Shown: positions 35,277 to 44,300 of the stretch, one piece after another
Layout of the letters: each line of letters starts with the position of its first letter
Position numbering within the stretch: the stretch's first letter is position 1
Assembly: GCA_963779775.1 (NCBI GenBank)
Contig: CAVZZQ010000009.1
Location: forward strand, 1,054,001-1,118,000
Direction of reading: 5' to 3'
DNA: 64,000 nt
Source: Lysinimonas sp963779775
GTDB lineage: Bacteria > Actinomycetota > Actinomycetes > Actinomycetales > Microbacteriaceae
Program-made: the position numbers and the translations under genes
The notes under the pieces: model-generated
Databases searched by the model: none
Seen by the model: the letters and a program-made list of their open reading frames with translations, nothing else
Told to the model about the DNA's origin: nothing

Positions 35277-36599
35277 TTAGGCGGTTTCGAGCGCGTAGCC
35301 TCTTCGCCGTGCACCACGGTGTCGACGCCCGCGACCTCGTCTTCGTTCTTGATCCGGAAGCCCATCGTCTTCTCGATGATCCAGCCGATCGATGAAGGCA
35401 AGGACGAACGAGTAGATCGCGACCCCGAAGGCACCGACGAACTGCGCCGAACAGCTGGTAGAACGTGCCCGAGTCGACCAGGCCGATGCCGATCCCGAAG
35501 AAGCCGATGTAGAGCGTTCCGACGATTCCGCCGACCAGGTGGATGCCCACCACGTCGAGCGAGTCATCGAATCCGAGCTTGAACTTGAGCTCGATCGCCA
35601 GGGCGCAGATGGCTCCGACGATCAGGCCGAGCACGATGCCCCACCCGGGAGTCAGGATGTTGCAGGCGGGGGTGATGGCGACGAGACCCGCGACAGCACC
35701 CGACGCAGCACCGATCGACGTCGGCTTGCCGTCCTTGATCTTCTCGACAATCAACCAGCCGAGGGTTGCCGCGGCGGGCGCGGCAAGCGTGTTGATCCAG
35801 GCGAGCGCCGCGATGCCGTCGACGGCGCCCTCGGAGCCGGCGTTGAAGCCGAACCAGCCGAACCACAGCATCGCCGCGCCGAGCAGGGTCAGCGGCACGT
35901 TGTGCGGCGGCGGCCATGCCCTTCTTGAACCCGACGCGCTTGCCGAGCACGAGCGCCAGGGCGAGGCCTGCGGCACCCGCATTGATGTGCACCGCGGTAC
36001 CACCGGCGAAGTCATTCACGCCGAGGCCCCAGACCGACCAACCGCCATCGGAGTAGCCGTGCTGGCCGAATCCGCCCGCCGAGCTGCCGCCTGCTGTGAA
36101 GTTGAACACCCAGCTCGCGACCGGGAAGTAGACCAGGGTGGCCCAGACGCCCGCGAAGACCATCCAGGAGCCGAACTTCGCCCGGTCGGCGATCGCACCC
36201 GAGATCAGCGCGACCGTGATGATCGCGAAGGTCGCCTGGAAGCCGGCGAACGCCAGGCCACCGAGACGGGCGACATCGAGCGTGCCTTTGCCGAACCCGA
36301 AGGCTGAGAGCCCGATCAGATTGTTCTTGGCGTCGAATGGGTTCCCAAGCAAGTGGTGGATCAGCAGCGAGCTGCAGAACGACATGAGTAGCCGTAGAGC
36401 ACCCACAGCACGCGACCATGGCGATCGCGCCGAAGCTCATCATCATCATCGAAATGACGCACTTCGCCTTGACCATGCCGCCGTAGAAGAAGGCGACGCC
36501 GGGAGTCATCAGCAGCACGAGTGCCGCGGCGACCATCAGCCAGAGCGAGTTGTTCCGGTCACCGCATTCTGAAGGTGGGACGCTGGCAAGATGGAGCAT
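35277..36599 (-). pseudogene. amtB: Ammonium transporter AmtB, interrupted by six apparent indels
   Basis: AmtB conducts ammonia through the membrane. The start at 36599 has GAGGAA upstream. Conserved blocks appear in order: ALVLLMTPGVAFFYGGMVKAK, WVLYGYS, NDFAGGTAVHINAGAAGLALAL, MLWFGWFGFNAGSE, WINTLAAPAAATLGW, PTSIGAASGAVAGLVAITPA and VVGIHLVGGIVGTLYIGFFGIG. They fall in different frames. Shifts are needed near 36410, 36386, 35908, 35443, 35381 and 35307. The net change is zero, giving about 440 codons and a stop at 35277. Between the indels the protein is highly conserved, with the HIN and GIHL histidines kept. A GlnR-type box lies upstream. Either sequence error or very recent inactivation would explain this. 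Confidence 0.9.
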
Positions 36600-36711
36600 G
36601 GGTTGTTCCTCATTTTTCTCTTTGGCCCAGGAAGGGGGACCGTCAGCCGGCCTTCGCGGCAGAGCATCGACGTCGAGGCTCGGGTTCATCGAGCCAGTGT
36701 GGCGATGGCAG

Positions 36712-36749
36712 GTTTCGGCTCTGGTGTCTGACTGTTTCGGGTCGGTTAC
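36712..36749 (-). promoter_or_regulatory. GlnR-type nitrogen-control box upstream of amtB
   Basis: Read on the minus strand the site is GTAAC-N6-GAAAC-N6-ACACC-N6-GAAAC, the a1-b1-a2-b2 layout of the actinobacterial GlnR consensus gTnAc-n6-GaAAc. Elements a1, b1 and b2 are exact; a2 is poor. It lies 112 nt upstream of the amtB start in a 295-nt gene-free stretch. I see nothing else clear in that stretch apart from the GAGGAA ribosome-binding site. Confidence 0.7.
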
Positions 36750-36894
36750 ACAGAGCGCCGCGATGTAAACATCGTGTTTCCGGCGCCGGCCAATCCGCTC
36801 CCAGTTCCCTGATGGAAGGCGCATTCACGCCGGCACGATGGGGCCGGCGCGGATCAGCCGCTGGACTCACGCGAGCGCGGACGGCGATCGGCCA

Positions 36895-38397
36895 CTACAG
36901 CAGATAGACCGTGGCGAAGAAGCCGACGATCGAGAGCACGACTGCGTAGGGCAGCGCCATCCACAACATCCGCACGTAGCCGAGCCGAATGAGCGGGGCG
37001 AGCGCCGAGGTCAGCAAGAACAGGAACGCCGCCTGACCGTTCGGCGTTGCAATGCTCGGGATGTTGGTGCCGGAGTTGACGGCGACCGCGAGCAACTCGA
37101 ACTGGTGTTGAGATATCGCGCCGGAGTGGAACGCCTTTTCGACCTCGGAGATGTAGATCGTTGCCACGAAGACGTTGTCGCTCACTGCCGACAGCAATCC
37201 GGATGCGACATAGAGCAGCGACAGCTGCCCGCGGCCCTGCTGTGCCAGTACGGCGTCGATGATCGGAGTGAACAGGTCCTGTTGATGGATCACGGCCACG
37301 ACCGCGAAGAACGTCACCAAGAGGGCCGTGAAGGGCAGAGCTTCCTGGAACGCCTTGCCGATCGAATGCTCGTTCGTGACCCCGTTGAACGCGGTGGCCA
37401 CCACGATCACGGCGAGGCCGACGAGGCCGACTTCGGCGACGTGCAACGCCAACCCGACCACGAGCGCGACGGCGGTGAGCGCCTGGATGAGCAGCCGGGC
37501 GCGATCGCGGGCGTCGCGGTCTCGCGACTGCTGCTGGTCCCATTGCTCCATCACGTGGCGCACTGAATCGGGAAGCTGAGCCCCGTATCCGAATCGGCGG
37601 CTGCGCTCGAGGATGACGCACATCGCCAGTCCGACCAGAAACACCGGGACCGACACCGGTGCCACGTGCACGAAGAACTCTGCGAAGTGCCAACCCGCCG
37701 CCTCGCCGATCAAGAGGTTCTGCGGCTCACCCACGAGAGTCGCAACGCCGCCGAGAGCCGTTCCGACCAGGGCGTGCATCATCAGGCTGCGCAGGAAGGC
37801 TCGGAAGGTCTCGAGGTCGCTTCTACTCGCCGCGTCGACCAAGCCGTCGTCGTCGTGTGCGTGGTCCTCGTCGGCTCCTCGACCCGAGGCGAAGCGGTGG
37901 TAGACGGCGTACAAGCCGGTCGCGACGGCGATGATGACCGCAGCGACCGTGAGAGCGTCGAGGAAGGCCGACAGCACGGCGGCCAGCGCCGTGAAGGTCA
38001 GGGACAGCAGAATCTTCGATCGGATCCCGACGAGCAGCTTCGTGAACAGCAGCAACAACAGGTCACGCATGAAATAGATGCCGGCCACCATGAACATCAG
38101 CAGCAGGATCACCGTGAAGTTCGAGCTCGTCTCTTCGAAGACATCGTGGGGTGACGCCATGCCGATGATGACCGCTTCAATCGCGAGCAGACCCCCCGGC
38201 TGGAGCGGATAGCACTTCAGGGCCATCGCGAGCGTGAAGATGAACTCCGCCACGAGCAGCCACCCGCCGACGAAGGGATCGATCGCCAGAAAGACGATCG
38301 GATTCACGACGAGGAAGCCGACGAGCGCGATCTTGTACCAGCGGGGGGCGCCGTTCAGGAAGTTGTGGACAACGGCGCGAGACACATCGGCAAGCAA
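36895..38397 (-). CDS. nhaB: Na+/H+ antiporter NhaB
   Basis: NhaB exchanges internal Na+ for external protons. The 500-residue protein carries the family signature almost intact: PRWYKIALVGFLVVNPIVFL, WLLVAEFIFTLAMALKCYPL, PGGLLAIEAVIIGM, FMVAGIYFMRDLLLLLFTKL, LSAFLDALTVAAVIIAVA, MMHALVGTALGGVATLVGEP, and SAVSDNVFVATIYI. About twelve membrane segments are visible. The start is TTG at 38397; a GTG twelve nucleotides later is an alternative. NhaB is best known from Gammaproteobacteria, which makes its presence here notable. It lies upstream of amtB, 295 nt away. Confidence 0.93.
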   Translation of the reverse strand: MLADVSRAVVHNFLNGAPRWYKIALVGFLVVNPIVFLAIDPFVGGWLLVAEFIFTLAMALKCYPLQPGGLLAIEAVIIGMASPHDVFEETSSNFTVILLLMFMVAGIYFMRDLLLLLFTKLLVGIRSKILLSLTFTALAAVLSAFLDALTVAAVIIAVATGLYAVYHRFASGRGADEDHAHDDDGLVDAASRSDLETFRAFLRSLMMHALVGTALGGVATLVGEPQNLLIGEAAGWHFAEFFVHVAPVSVPVFLVGLAMCVILERSRRFGYGAQLPDSVRHVMEQWDQQQSRDRDARDRARLLIQALTAVALVVGLALHVAEVGLVGLAVIVVATAFNGVTNEHSIGKAFQEALPFTALLVTFFAVVAVIHQQDLFTPIIDAVLAQQGRGQLSLLYVASGLLSAVSDNVFVATIYISEVEKAFHSGAISQHQFELLAVAVNSGTNIPSIATPNGQAAFLFLLTSALAPLIRLGYVRMLWMALPYAVVLSIVGFFATVYLL

Positions 38398-38507
38398 ACA
38401 GCCCCCGATCGGTTGCGTTACGTATCCAGGTCGACTCTGCTCGCAGACTCTCCGCTCCCAGGGTAGCCGACGGGTATCGCCACCTCAGGAACGATCGTCG
38501 CCGTTCA

Positions 38508-39524
38508 CTAGTCCACAGCGGCCAGCGCGATCAGCCGAGATACGGCGCGCAGATACTTCTTGCGGTAGCCGCCAGACAGCATCTCGTCACCGAACACCGC
38601 ATCGAGAGGCGTCCCTGTCGCCAGTACGCGGACCTGATCGTCGTACAGCCGGTCGACAAGCGCAACGAAGCGGAGCGCATCCGATTGGTCGCTCAGCGTG
38701 TGCACGCCGCGCAGGCCGACGGCGTCCAGCCCGTCGACGAGCTTGATGTAGCGGGAGGGATGCACGGTGGCCAGATGCTTCAGCACCCGGTCGAAGTCAT
38801 CGGCCGTCACCGAGCCCGTCGCCGCAGCCTCGGCGACCGCGGTGTCGAACTCGGCGTCCCCCAGCGGGATCGCGTGCCCCTCGATCTCGCGACGCCGGTA
38901 GTCGAGGCCGTCGATCCGCACGATGTCGAAACGGTTGGCAAGGCCCTGGATCTCGCGCAAGAAGTCCGAGGCCGCGAAGCGTCCCTCCCCCAGGGCGTTC
39001 GGGGGCGTGTTCGAGGTCGCCGCGATCCGCGTTCCCGAGGCGGTCAGCTCGCCGAGCAGCCTGCTCATAATCATGGTGTCTCCGGGATCGTCGAGCTCGA
39101 ACTCGTCGATGGCCAGCAGGCTCGCCCCCTTCAACAACTTGATGGTGGCGGCGTAGCCGAGGGCACCCACCAGAGCCGTGTACTCGATGAAGGTGCCGAA
39201 GTACTTGCGCCCGGGGGCGAGCTTCCAGAGCGCGGCGAGCAAGTGGGTCTTTCCCACGCCGAATCCGCCGTCGAGGTAGAGGCCCGGCTTTGTCTCGGGA
39301 GCCTTGCGGCGGGAGAACAGGCTGCCCCCGGATCCGCTCCAGACCGCGACGAAGGCGCGCACCTTGGCGACTGCCTCAGCCTGCGAGCGGTAGTCGGGAT
39401 CCGGCCGATAGTTCTCGAGCGTCGCGTTCACGAACTGGCGCGGAGGAACGAGGGATGCCGCGATCTCGGCACCGCTCATCTGCGGAGCGCGCTCGACAAG
39501 CGACGGGACGGACAACTGCTGCAT
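38508..39524 (-). CDS. zapE: Cell division protein ZapE / AFG1-like ATPase
   Basis: The 338-residue AFG1-like P-loop ATPase has Walker A GGFGVGKTH at about 86-94, Walker B ASLLAIDEFELDDPGDTMI, the ATSNTPPNALGEGRFA block and the PVSRYIKLVD-like C-terminal region (HPSRYIKLVDGLDAVGL, YRKKYLRAVSRL). In Escherichia coli ZapE interacts with FtsZ during constriction; the actinobacterial role is uncertain. It is divergent from sseA, with a 131-nt gap between them. Confidence 0.92.
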   Translation of the reverse strand: MQQLSVPSLVERAPQMSGAEIAASLVPPRQFVNATLENYRPDPDYRSQAEAVAKVRAFVAVWSGSGGSLFSRRKAPETKPGLYLDGGFGVGKTHLLAALWKLAPGRKYFGTFIEYTALVGALGYAATIKLLKGASLLAIDEFELDDPGDTMIMSRLLGELTASGTRIAATSNTPPNALGEGRFAASDFLREIQGLANRFDIVRIDGLDYRRREIEGHAIPLGDAEFDTAVAEAAATGSVTADDFDRVLKHLATVHPSRYIKLVDGLDAVGLRGVHTLSDQSDALRFVALVDRLYDDQVRVLATGTPLDAVFGDEMLSGGYRKKYLRAVSRLIALAAVD

Positions 39525-39655
39525 GGGTGTGTGCCTCGGGACTAGAGAACCGTGTCGAACTCTTACGGCACGTCAGCGGGCTCGGCAGTCGACTGTCTAC
39601 CCTGAGGGTGACGCAACCAGCTTACCGCTGGAGCCGTATCAGCCAGGAGAAGCAG

Positions 39656-40547
39656 ATGTCCATCGAAACCGACCCGTCGACCGCCTTCGCCGGCTTCGCC
39701 CATCCTGAGCGCTTGGTGAGCACCGAGTGGCTGGTCGCGCACCTCGGCCAACCCGGCCTGGTCGTGGTCGAGTCGGATGAAGACGTGCTGCTCTACGAGA
39801 CCGGCCACATCGAGGGCGCGGTCAAGATCGACTGGCACACCGACCTCAACGACCCCATCACCCGCGACTACCTGGATGGAGCCGGCTTCGCCCAGCTCGT
39901 CGGCTCGAAGGGCATCGCCCGCGACACGACCGTGGTCATCTACGGCGACAAGAACAACTGGTGGGCGGCGTACGCACTCTGGGTGTTCACGCTGTTCGGC
40001 CACGAAGACGTGCGCCTGCTGGATGGCGGCCGCGCCAAGTGGGAGGCCGAGGGCCGCCCGATACACCACCGAGGTTCCGACGCCGATGGCGGTCGACTAT
40101 CCCGTGGTCGAGCGCGACGACGTGACCTACCGCGCCTTCAAGGAGCAGGTGCTCGATCACATCGGCAACCCGCTGATCGACGTGCGCTCCCCCGAGGAGT
40201 ACAGCGGTGAGCGCACCCACATGCCCGCGTATCCCGAAGAGGGAGCCCTGCGCGGCGGCCACATCCCGACCGCCAAGAGCGTGCCGTGGGCGCGTGCGGT
40301 CGCCGAGGACGGCAGCTTCAAGTCCCGCCCGGAACTCGAGGCCATCTATCTGGGCGAAGCCGGGCTCAAGCCGGGCGATGATGTGATCGCCTACTGCCGG
40401 ATCGGCGAGCGGTCGAGCCACACCTGGTTCGTTCTCACCCACCTGCTCGGTTTCGAGGGCGTCCGCAACTACGACGGTTCGTGGACCGAGTGGGGCAGCG
40501 CGGTGCGCGTCCCGATCGTCAAGGGCACCGATCCCGGCAGCCTGTGA
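39656..40547 (+). pseudogene. sseA: Thiosulfate/3-mercaptopyruvate sulfurtransferase SseA, one apparent frameshift
   Basis: This is a tandem rhodanese-domain enzyme that transfers sulfane sulfur. It starts at 39656 (MSIETDPSTAFAGFAHPERLVS) after AGGAGA. The first domain (YETGHIEGAVKIDWHTDLND...VVIYGDKNNWWAAYALWVF) is followed near 40061 by an extra A. The protein continues one frame over as YTTEVPTPMAVDYPVVERDDVTYR, with the second, catalytic domain (DVRSPEEYSGE, GGHIPTAKSVPWA, active-site loop YCRIGERSSHTWF). Removing the base gives 296 residues, normal for the family. sufE follows after 37 nt, a common actinobacterial pair. Confidence 0.92.
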
Positions 40548-40584
40548 CCGGCGCGGCACGCGCGCTGACTGGCACACTGGAACG

Positions 40585-41031
40585 GTGACCGAGACCGCCC
40601 TGCCCGAGGCGCTGGCCGAGATCCGCGAGGAGTTCCTGGCGCTCGAGCAGCGCGACCGGCTGCAGCTGCTGCTGGAGTTCTCGCAGGAGCTGCCCGCGCT
40701 TCCCGAGCGCTACGCCGACCATCCCGACCTGCTCGAACGGGTCGTCGAGTGCCAGTCGCCGGTGTTCCTCTTCGTCGAGGTGGATGACGCGCGCGTCGTG
40801 CACGTGTTCGTCACCGCCCCGAAGGAGGCGCCGACGACCCGCGGCTTCGCGTCGATCCTGGTGCAGGGTCTCGCCGGCCTGACCGTCGACGAGGTGCTCG
40901 CCGTTCCGGCGGACTACCCGCTCGAGATCGGACTCACCGAGGCGGTCAGTCCCCTGCGCATCCGCGGAATGATGGCACTGCTCGGCCGCATCCAGCGGCA
41001 GGTCACCGAGAAGGCCGCAGACGCCGGCTAG
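40585..41031 (+). CDS. sufE: SufE-family sulfur acceptor protein
   Basis: The 148-residue SufE accepts persulfide sulfur from a cysteine desulfurase for Fe-S assembly. The conserved cysteine is Cys56 in VVECQSPVFLFVEVDD. The domain continues with RGFASILVQGLAGLTVDEVLAVPADY and RIRGMMALLGRIQRQVTEKA. The GTG at 40585 is the start. Pairing with sseA suggests a local sulfur-transfer unit; no sufS lies nearby. Confidence 0.93.
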   Translation: MTETALPEALAEIREEFLALEQRDRLQLLLEFSQELPALPERYADHPDLLERVVECQSPVFLFVEVDDARVVHVFVTAPKEAPTTRGFASILVQGLAGLTVDEVLAVPADYPLEIGLTEAVSPLRIRGMMALLGRIQRQVTEKAADAG

Positions 41032-41037
41032 CGGCCG

Positions 41038-42231
41038 TCAGTTCGTCGACGCCGCGGGGAGGCTTCGGATCCACCGCCGGATCGCGCCCTCCCACTTCTC
41101 GCGGTCGTAGTTCCAGAGCTTGGTGTGGCGCGCGATCTCGAACGCCTCGTAGCTGACGATGTCGGGGCGCGCGACGGCCAGTTCGCGCGACGCGGTGGAT
41201 GGCACGAAGCCGTCGTCGTCGCTGTGCAGGATCAGGATGGGCCTGTCGAGCTCTTGAGCGCGCCGCACGAAGTCCAGGCGGTCCAGGTCGAGCGGTTCTG
41301 CGAGGCCGGTGAACAGCCCGCCCCAGCGGTGTTTGAGCAGAGTGAGCACGCCGAGTCGGACGGCCGTTGGCAGCCGGCGCAGCTCGGACTGGAAGTCGAG
41401 GGTCGCGATCCAGTCCACGACGGGCGACTCCAGCACGACGCCGATCACGTGCTCGCCCTCTGCCGTGCGCGTCAGCGCCTGCAAGACGGTCGCGCCCCCC
41501 ATCGACCAGCCCATCAGCACGAGCTCTTCGGCCCCATGAGCGAGCGCGTACCGCATGGCCGCCTCGACATCGAGCCACTCCCGGTCACCCAGCGCGTAGC
41601 GGTAGTCGTCACTGGGCGGCGCTTCTCCGTCGTTGCGATAGCTCACGATGAGCGAGGTGAATCCCTCTGCGCGGAACGGCAGCACCCCCCGGAGCGCTTC
41701 GGGGCGACGCACAGCTCGACCGTGCACCCCGATCATCCAGCGCGTGGATGGCTTCTCCGCGGGGATCAACCAGGCGGGCGAATCGCCGAGCGGCGTGACG
41801 ATCTGCACCTCCTCGAACGGCACGTGAAGGTCGTGGGGCGTCAGATAGAACCAGCCGTTGAACCGCCCGCGACGAGCAGCCGCAAGATCGCCGAAATCGG
41901 GGATCTCGATCGAGCGGGTGACCTCGCGAGGACTCTGCGCGATGATGTCGCCCACCCGCACGTGACCGGTGTCTCCCGAGAACCAGAAGCTGTATTCCCC
42001 CGGCAGCCGGGAATCGGGAGTCGACGACAGCACAATGCTCGAACTCGCCTGGTCGAGGGCCAGGATCTGGATGTCATCCTTGCGCCGAGAGGGCGGGATG
42101 ATGACGGTGCGGGCCACCACCACACTCAGGGCCGCGGCCGCCGTCGCCACGGCGCCCGCCACCGCAAGCACGCCCACCGCGGAGCCGAAGAGCACCCGCG
42201 CGGCGCGGCCGGAGCCGGCACGATCGGCCAT
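41038..42231 (-). CDS. Alpha/beta-hydrolase, membrane-anchored
   Basis: The 397-residue protein has an N-terminal membrane segment (VLFGSAVGVLAVAGAVATAAAALSVVVA), a beta-rich region of about 130 residues, and a serine hydrolase domain. The nucleophile elbow is GWSMGGA, the acid lies in LHSDDDGFVP, and the His in IARHTKLWN. VHGRAVRRPEAL is the oxyanion strand region. The catalytic part should face the outside, and the substrate is unknown. It is convergent with sufE, with only 6 nt between stops. Confidence 0.88.
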   Translation of the reverse strand: MADRAGSGRAARVLFGSAVGVLAVAGAVATAAAALSVVVARTVIIPPSRRKDDIQILALDQASSSIVLSSTPDSRLPGEYSFWFSGDTGHVRVGDIIAQSPREVTRSIEIPDFGDLAAARRGRFNGWFYLTPHDLHVPFEEVQIVTPLGDSPAWLIPAEKPSTRWMIGVHGRAVRRPEALRGVLPFRAEGFTSLIVSYRNDGEAPPSDDYRYALGDREWLDVEAAMRYALAHGAEELVLMGWSMGGATVLQALTRTAEGEHVIGVVLESPVVDWIATLDFQSELRRLPTAVRLGVLTLLKHRWGGLFTGLAEPLDLDRLDFVRRAQELDRPILILHSDDDGFVPSTASRELAVARPDIVSYEAFEIARHTKLWNYDREKWEGAIRRWIRSLPAASTN

Positions 42232-42304
42232 GGGGTCCCCTTGCTGCGGGCTTTGAGCGGCGTGGCACCTGACGCCACCTCGGTGAAAACCCTAGTCTGC
42301 AAGC

Positions 42305-42901
42305 GTGCCCGAAACTGCATCCGCGCCACTGGTTCCCGCCGCATTCGGCGTGGCCCTCGAGTCGGTGCGGAGCGCGGCCGCGCGACCGGAGTTGGAGTTG
42401 GCCGAGATCGCCGCTCCGACGGGACTCGCGCCGCATGCGATCGCGCTCGCGGGTGATGTGCGTCCCGCCCGCCATGGCGTCGACTCGGTTCTGGGCACAG
42501 GGCGTTTCGTCCTGCTCTACGACGCCGAAGAACCCGAGGCATGGGGTGGGGCCTTCCGCGTCGTGTGCTTCGCCCAGGCACCGCTCGAGACCGATATCGG
42601 GCTTGACCCGTTCATCGCAGACGTCGCATGGTCGTGGTTGATCGACGCCCTCGACCTCCGCGGCGCGCACCACCACTCCTCGTCTGGCACCGCGACCAAG
42701 GTGATCTCCACGGGCTTCGGCGAGCTGGCGGGGCAGAGTGATGGCGCTCAACTCGAGGTGCGGGCATCCTGGACGCCATCCGATCTCGACTTCGCCGCGC
42801 ACGTCGAGGGCTGGAGCGACCTGGTCTGCCAGTTGGCAGGCCTTCCGCCGACCGCGGATGCGGTAAGCCTGCTGCCCGACCTCCGAGTGACGCGTGACTG
42901 A
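42305..42901 (+). CDS. DUF3000 family protein
   Basis: The 198-residue soluble protein belongs to the actinobacterial DUF3000 family. The signature runs through ELAEIAAPTGLAPHAIALAGDV, GTGRFVLLYDAEEPEAWGG, FRVVCFAQAPLETDIGLDP, WSWLIDALDLRGA and HVEGWSDLVCQLAGLPP. Its function is unknown, but it is regularly placed immediately before RNase D, as here, where the two overlap by 8 nt. The GTG at 42305 is the start. Confidence 0.9.
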   Translation: MPETASAPLVPAAFGVALESVRSAAARPELELAEIAAPTGLAPHAIALAGDVRPARHGVDSVLGTGRFVLLYDAEEPEAWGGAFRVVCFAQAPLETDIGLDPFIADVAWSWLIDALDLRGAHHHSSSGTATKVISTGFGELAGQSDGAQLEVRASWTPSDLDFAAHVEGWSDLVCQLAGLPPTADAVSLLPDLRVTRD

Positions 42902-44180
42902 CGGGCCGATCTTCCTGGAGCCGACCGAGCCCCCGCGCGAACCCGTGCACCCGACCGAGCCCCCGCGCGAACCCGAGCCGCACGCCGCGCTGCACGTCAT
43001 CGACACCCGCGCTGAATACGAGTTCGCCGTCGGCAGGCTGGCCGCCGGCGAGGGTCCATTCGCGGTGGATGCCGAGCGCGCATCCGGCTTCCGCTACTCG
43101 CAGCGCGCCTATCTGATCCAGATCTTCCGCCGCGGGTCTGGCGCCTTCCTGTTCGATCCGCCCGCGATCGGCGACTTCTCGGCACTCGCCGACCTGATGG
43201 CAGGCGAGGAGTGGATCCTGCACGCCGCCAGCCAAGACCTGGCCTGCCTGCGCGAGGTGGGCCTTGATCCCGCGCGGATCTTCGACACGGAGCTCGGCGC
43301 ACGGCTGGCCGGCCTGCCACGCGTGGGGCTGGGGCCGGTCGTCGAGCAACTGCTCGGCATCCATCTGGCCAAGGAGCACTCGGCCGCCGACTGGTCGACG
43401 CGTCCGCTGCCCCAGAGCTGGTTGGTCTACGCGGCGCTCGACGTCGAGTTGCTGCCCGAGCTGCGCGACAAGATCGCCGAGATCCTCGATACGTCTGGCA
43501 AGACCCGCATCGCCGAGGAGGAGTTCGACGCGGTGCTGCGCCGCGAGACCCCCGTGCGCGAGGAGCCGTGGCGGCGGCTCTCGGGTATCCACTCTCTCCG
43601 CCAGGCGCGCAACCTCGCCGTCGCCCGTGCCCTGTGGACGGCCCGCGACGACTACGCCCGCGAGATCGACACGGCACCCGGGCGCCTGATGCCCGACGGC
43701 TCGTTGGTCGCCGCCGCGCGGCTGCTCCCTTTGACCAAGCGAGAACTCGCCGCGATCAAGGAATTCACCGGGCGCGCGAGCCGCAGCCAGATCGATCGCT
43801 GGGTTGCCGCGATTCAGGACGGCATGACCACCACCGACCTGCCGCAGGTCCGGCCGCCCAGTGACGCGCTTCCGCCACCTCGCGTATGGTCCGACAAGAA
43901 CCCGGAGGCTGACGGGCGCTTGAAGCGCGCCCGCGCCGCCGTGACCGAGATCTCGACCGAGCTCGACATCCCGGTCGAGAACCTGCTGACCCCCGACTTC
44001 TTGCGCCGAGTCGCCTGGACTCCCCCGGCACCGGCGACCGCCGAGACCATCCGAGCGGCCCTCGCAGCGCTCGGAGCGCGGCCCTGGCAGCTTGACGCAA
44101 CCGCACAGGCCATTGCCGATGCCTTTGTCGAACCCATCCAATCGTCCGAGACGGCCCCCGAGCCCGGTTCGTCGGAATGA
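42894..44180 (+). CDS. rnd: Ribonuclease D (3'-5' exonuclease with HRDC domain)
   Basis: RNase D trims the 3' ends of structured RNAs. The 428-residue protein has a DEDD-type exonuclease: DAERASGFRYSQRAYLIQ (first Asp and Glu), LHAASQDLACL, and YAALDVELLPELRDK. A central HRDC domain follows (RRLSGIHSLRQARNLAVARALWTARDDYA). The N-terminal tail contains an exact duplication of an eight-residue unit (PTEPPREP). It starts at the GTG inside the DUF3000 3' end. fadA follows after 120 nt. Confidence 0.93.
   Translation: MTDGPIFLEPTEPPREPVHPTEPPREPEPHAALHVIDTRAEYEFAVGRLAAGEGPFAVDAERASGFRYSQRAYLIQIFRRGSGAFLFDPPAIGDFSALADLMAGEEWILHAASQDLACLREVGLDPARIFDTELGARLAGLPRVGLGPVVEQLLGIHLAKEHSAADWSTRPLPQSWLVYAALDVELLPELRDKIAEILDTSGKTRIAEEEFDAVLRRETPVREEPWRRLSGIHSLRQARNLAVARALWTARDDYAREIDTAPGRLMPDGSLVAAARLLPLTKRELAAIKEFTGRASRSQIDRWVAAIQDGMTTTDLPQVRPPSDALPPPRVWSDKNPEADGRLKRARAAVTEISTELDIPVENLLTPDFLRRVAWTPPAPATAETIRAALAALGARPWQLDATAQAIADAFVEPIQSSETAPEPGSSE
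42921..42974 (+). repeat. Duplicated 24-bp unit in the rnd 5' coding region
   Basis: Two identical 24-bp copies (42921-42944 and 42951-42974), separated by 6 bp, encode the repeated PTEPPREP peptide in the disordered tail of RNase D. The exact identity suggests a recent duplication. Confidence 0.85.
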
Positions 44181-44300
44181 TCAAAGGATTCTGACCCTTT
44201 TCCGAGCCTGCCTAGGCTGGCAAGCATCCCGGGTTCTCAGCGCGTAACGTGCTGCCCGGACGTGTTCGATAAGCGTCGTTCAAGCAAAGGTGGAGGCATC

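Noticed and set aside
35277..36599. Programmed frameshifting in amtB
   Set aside because: Six shifts in both directions without slippery heptamers or downstream structures cannot be programmed recoding.
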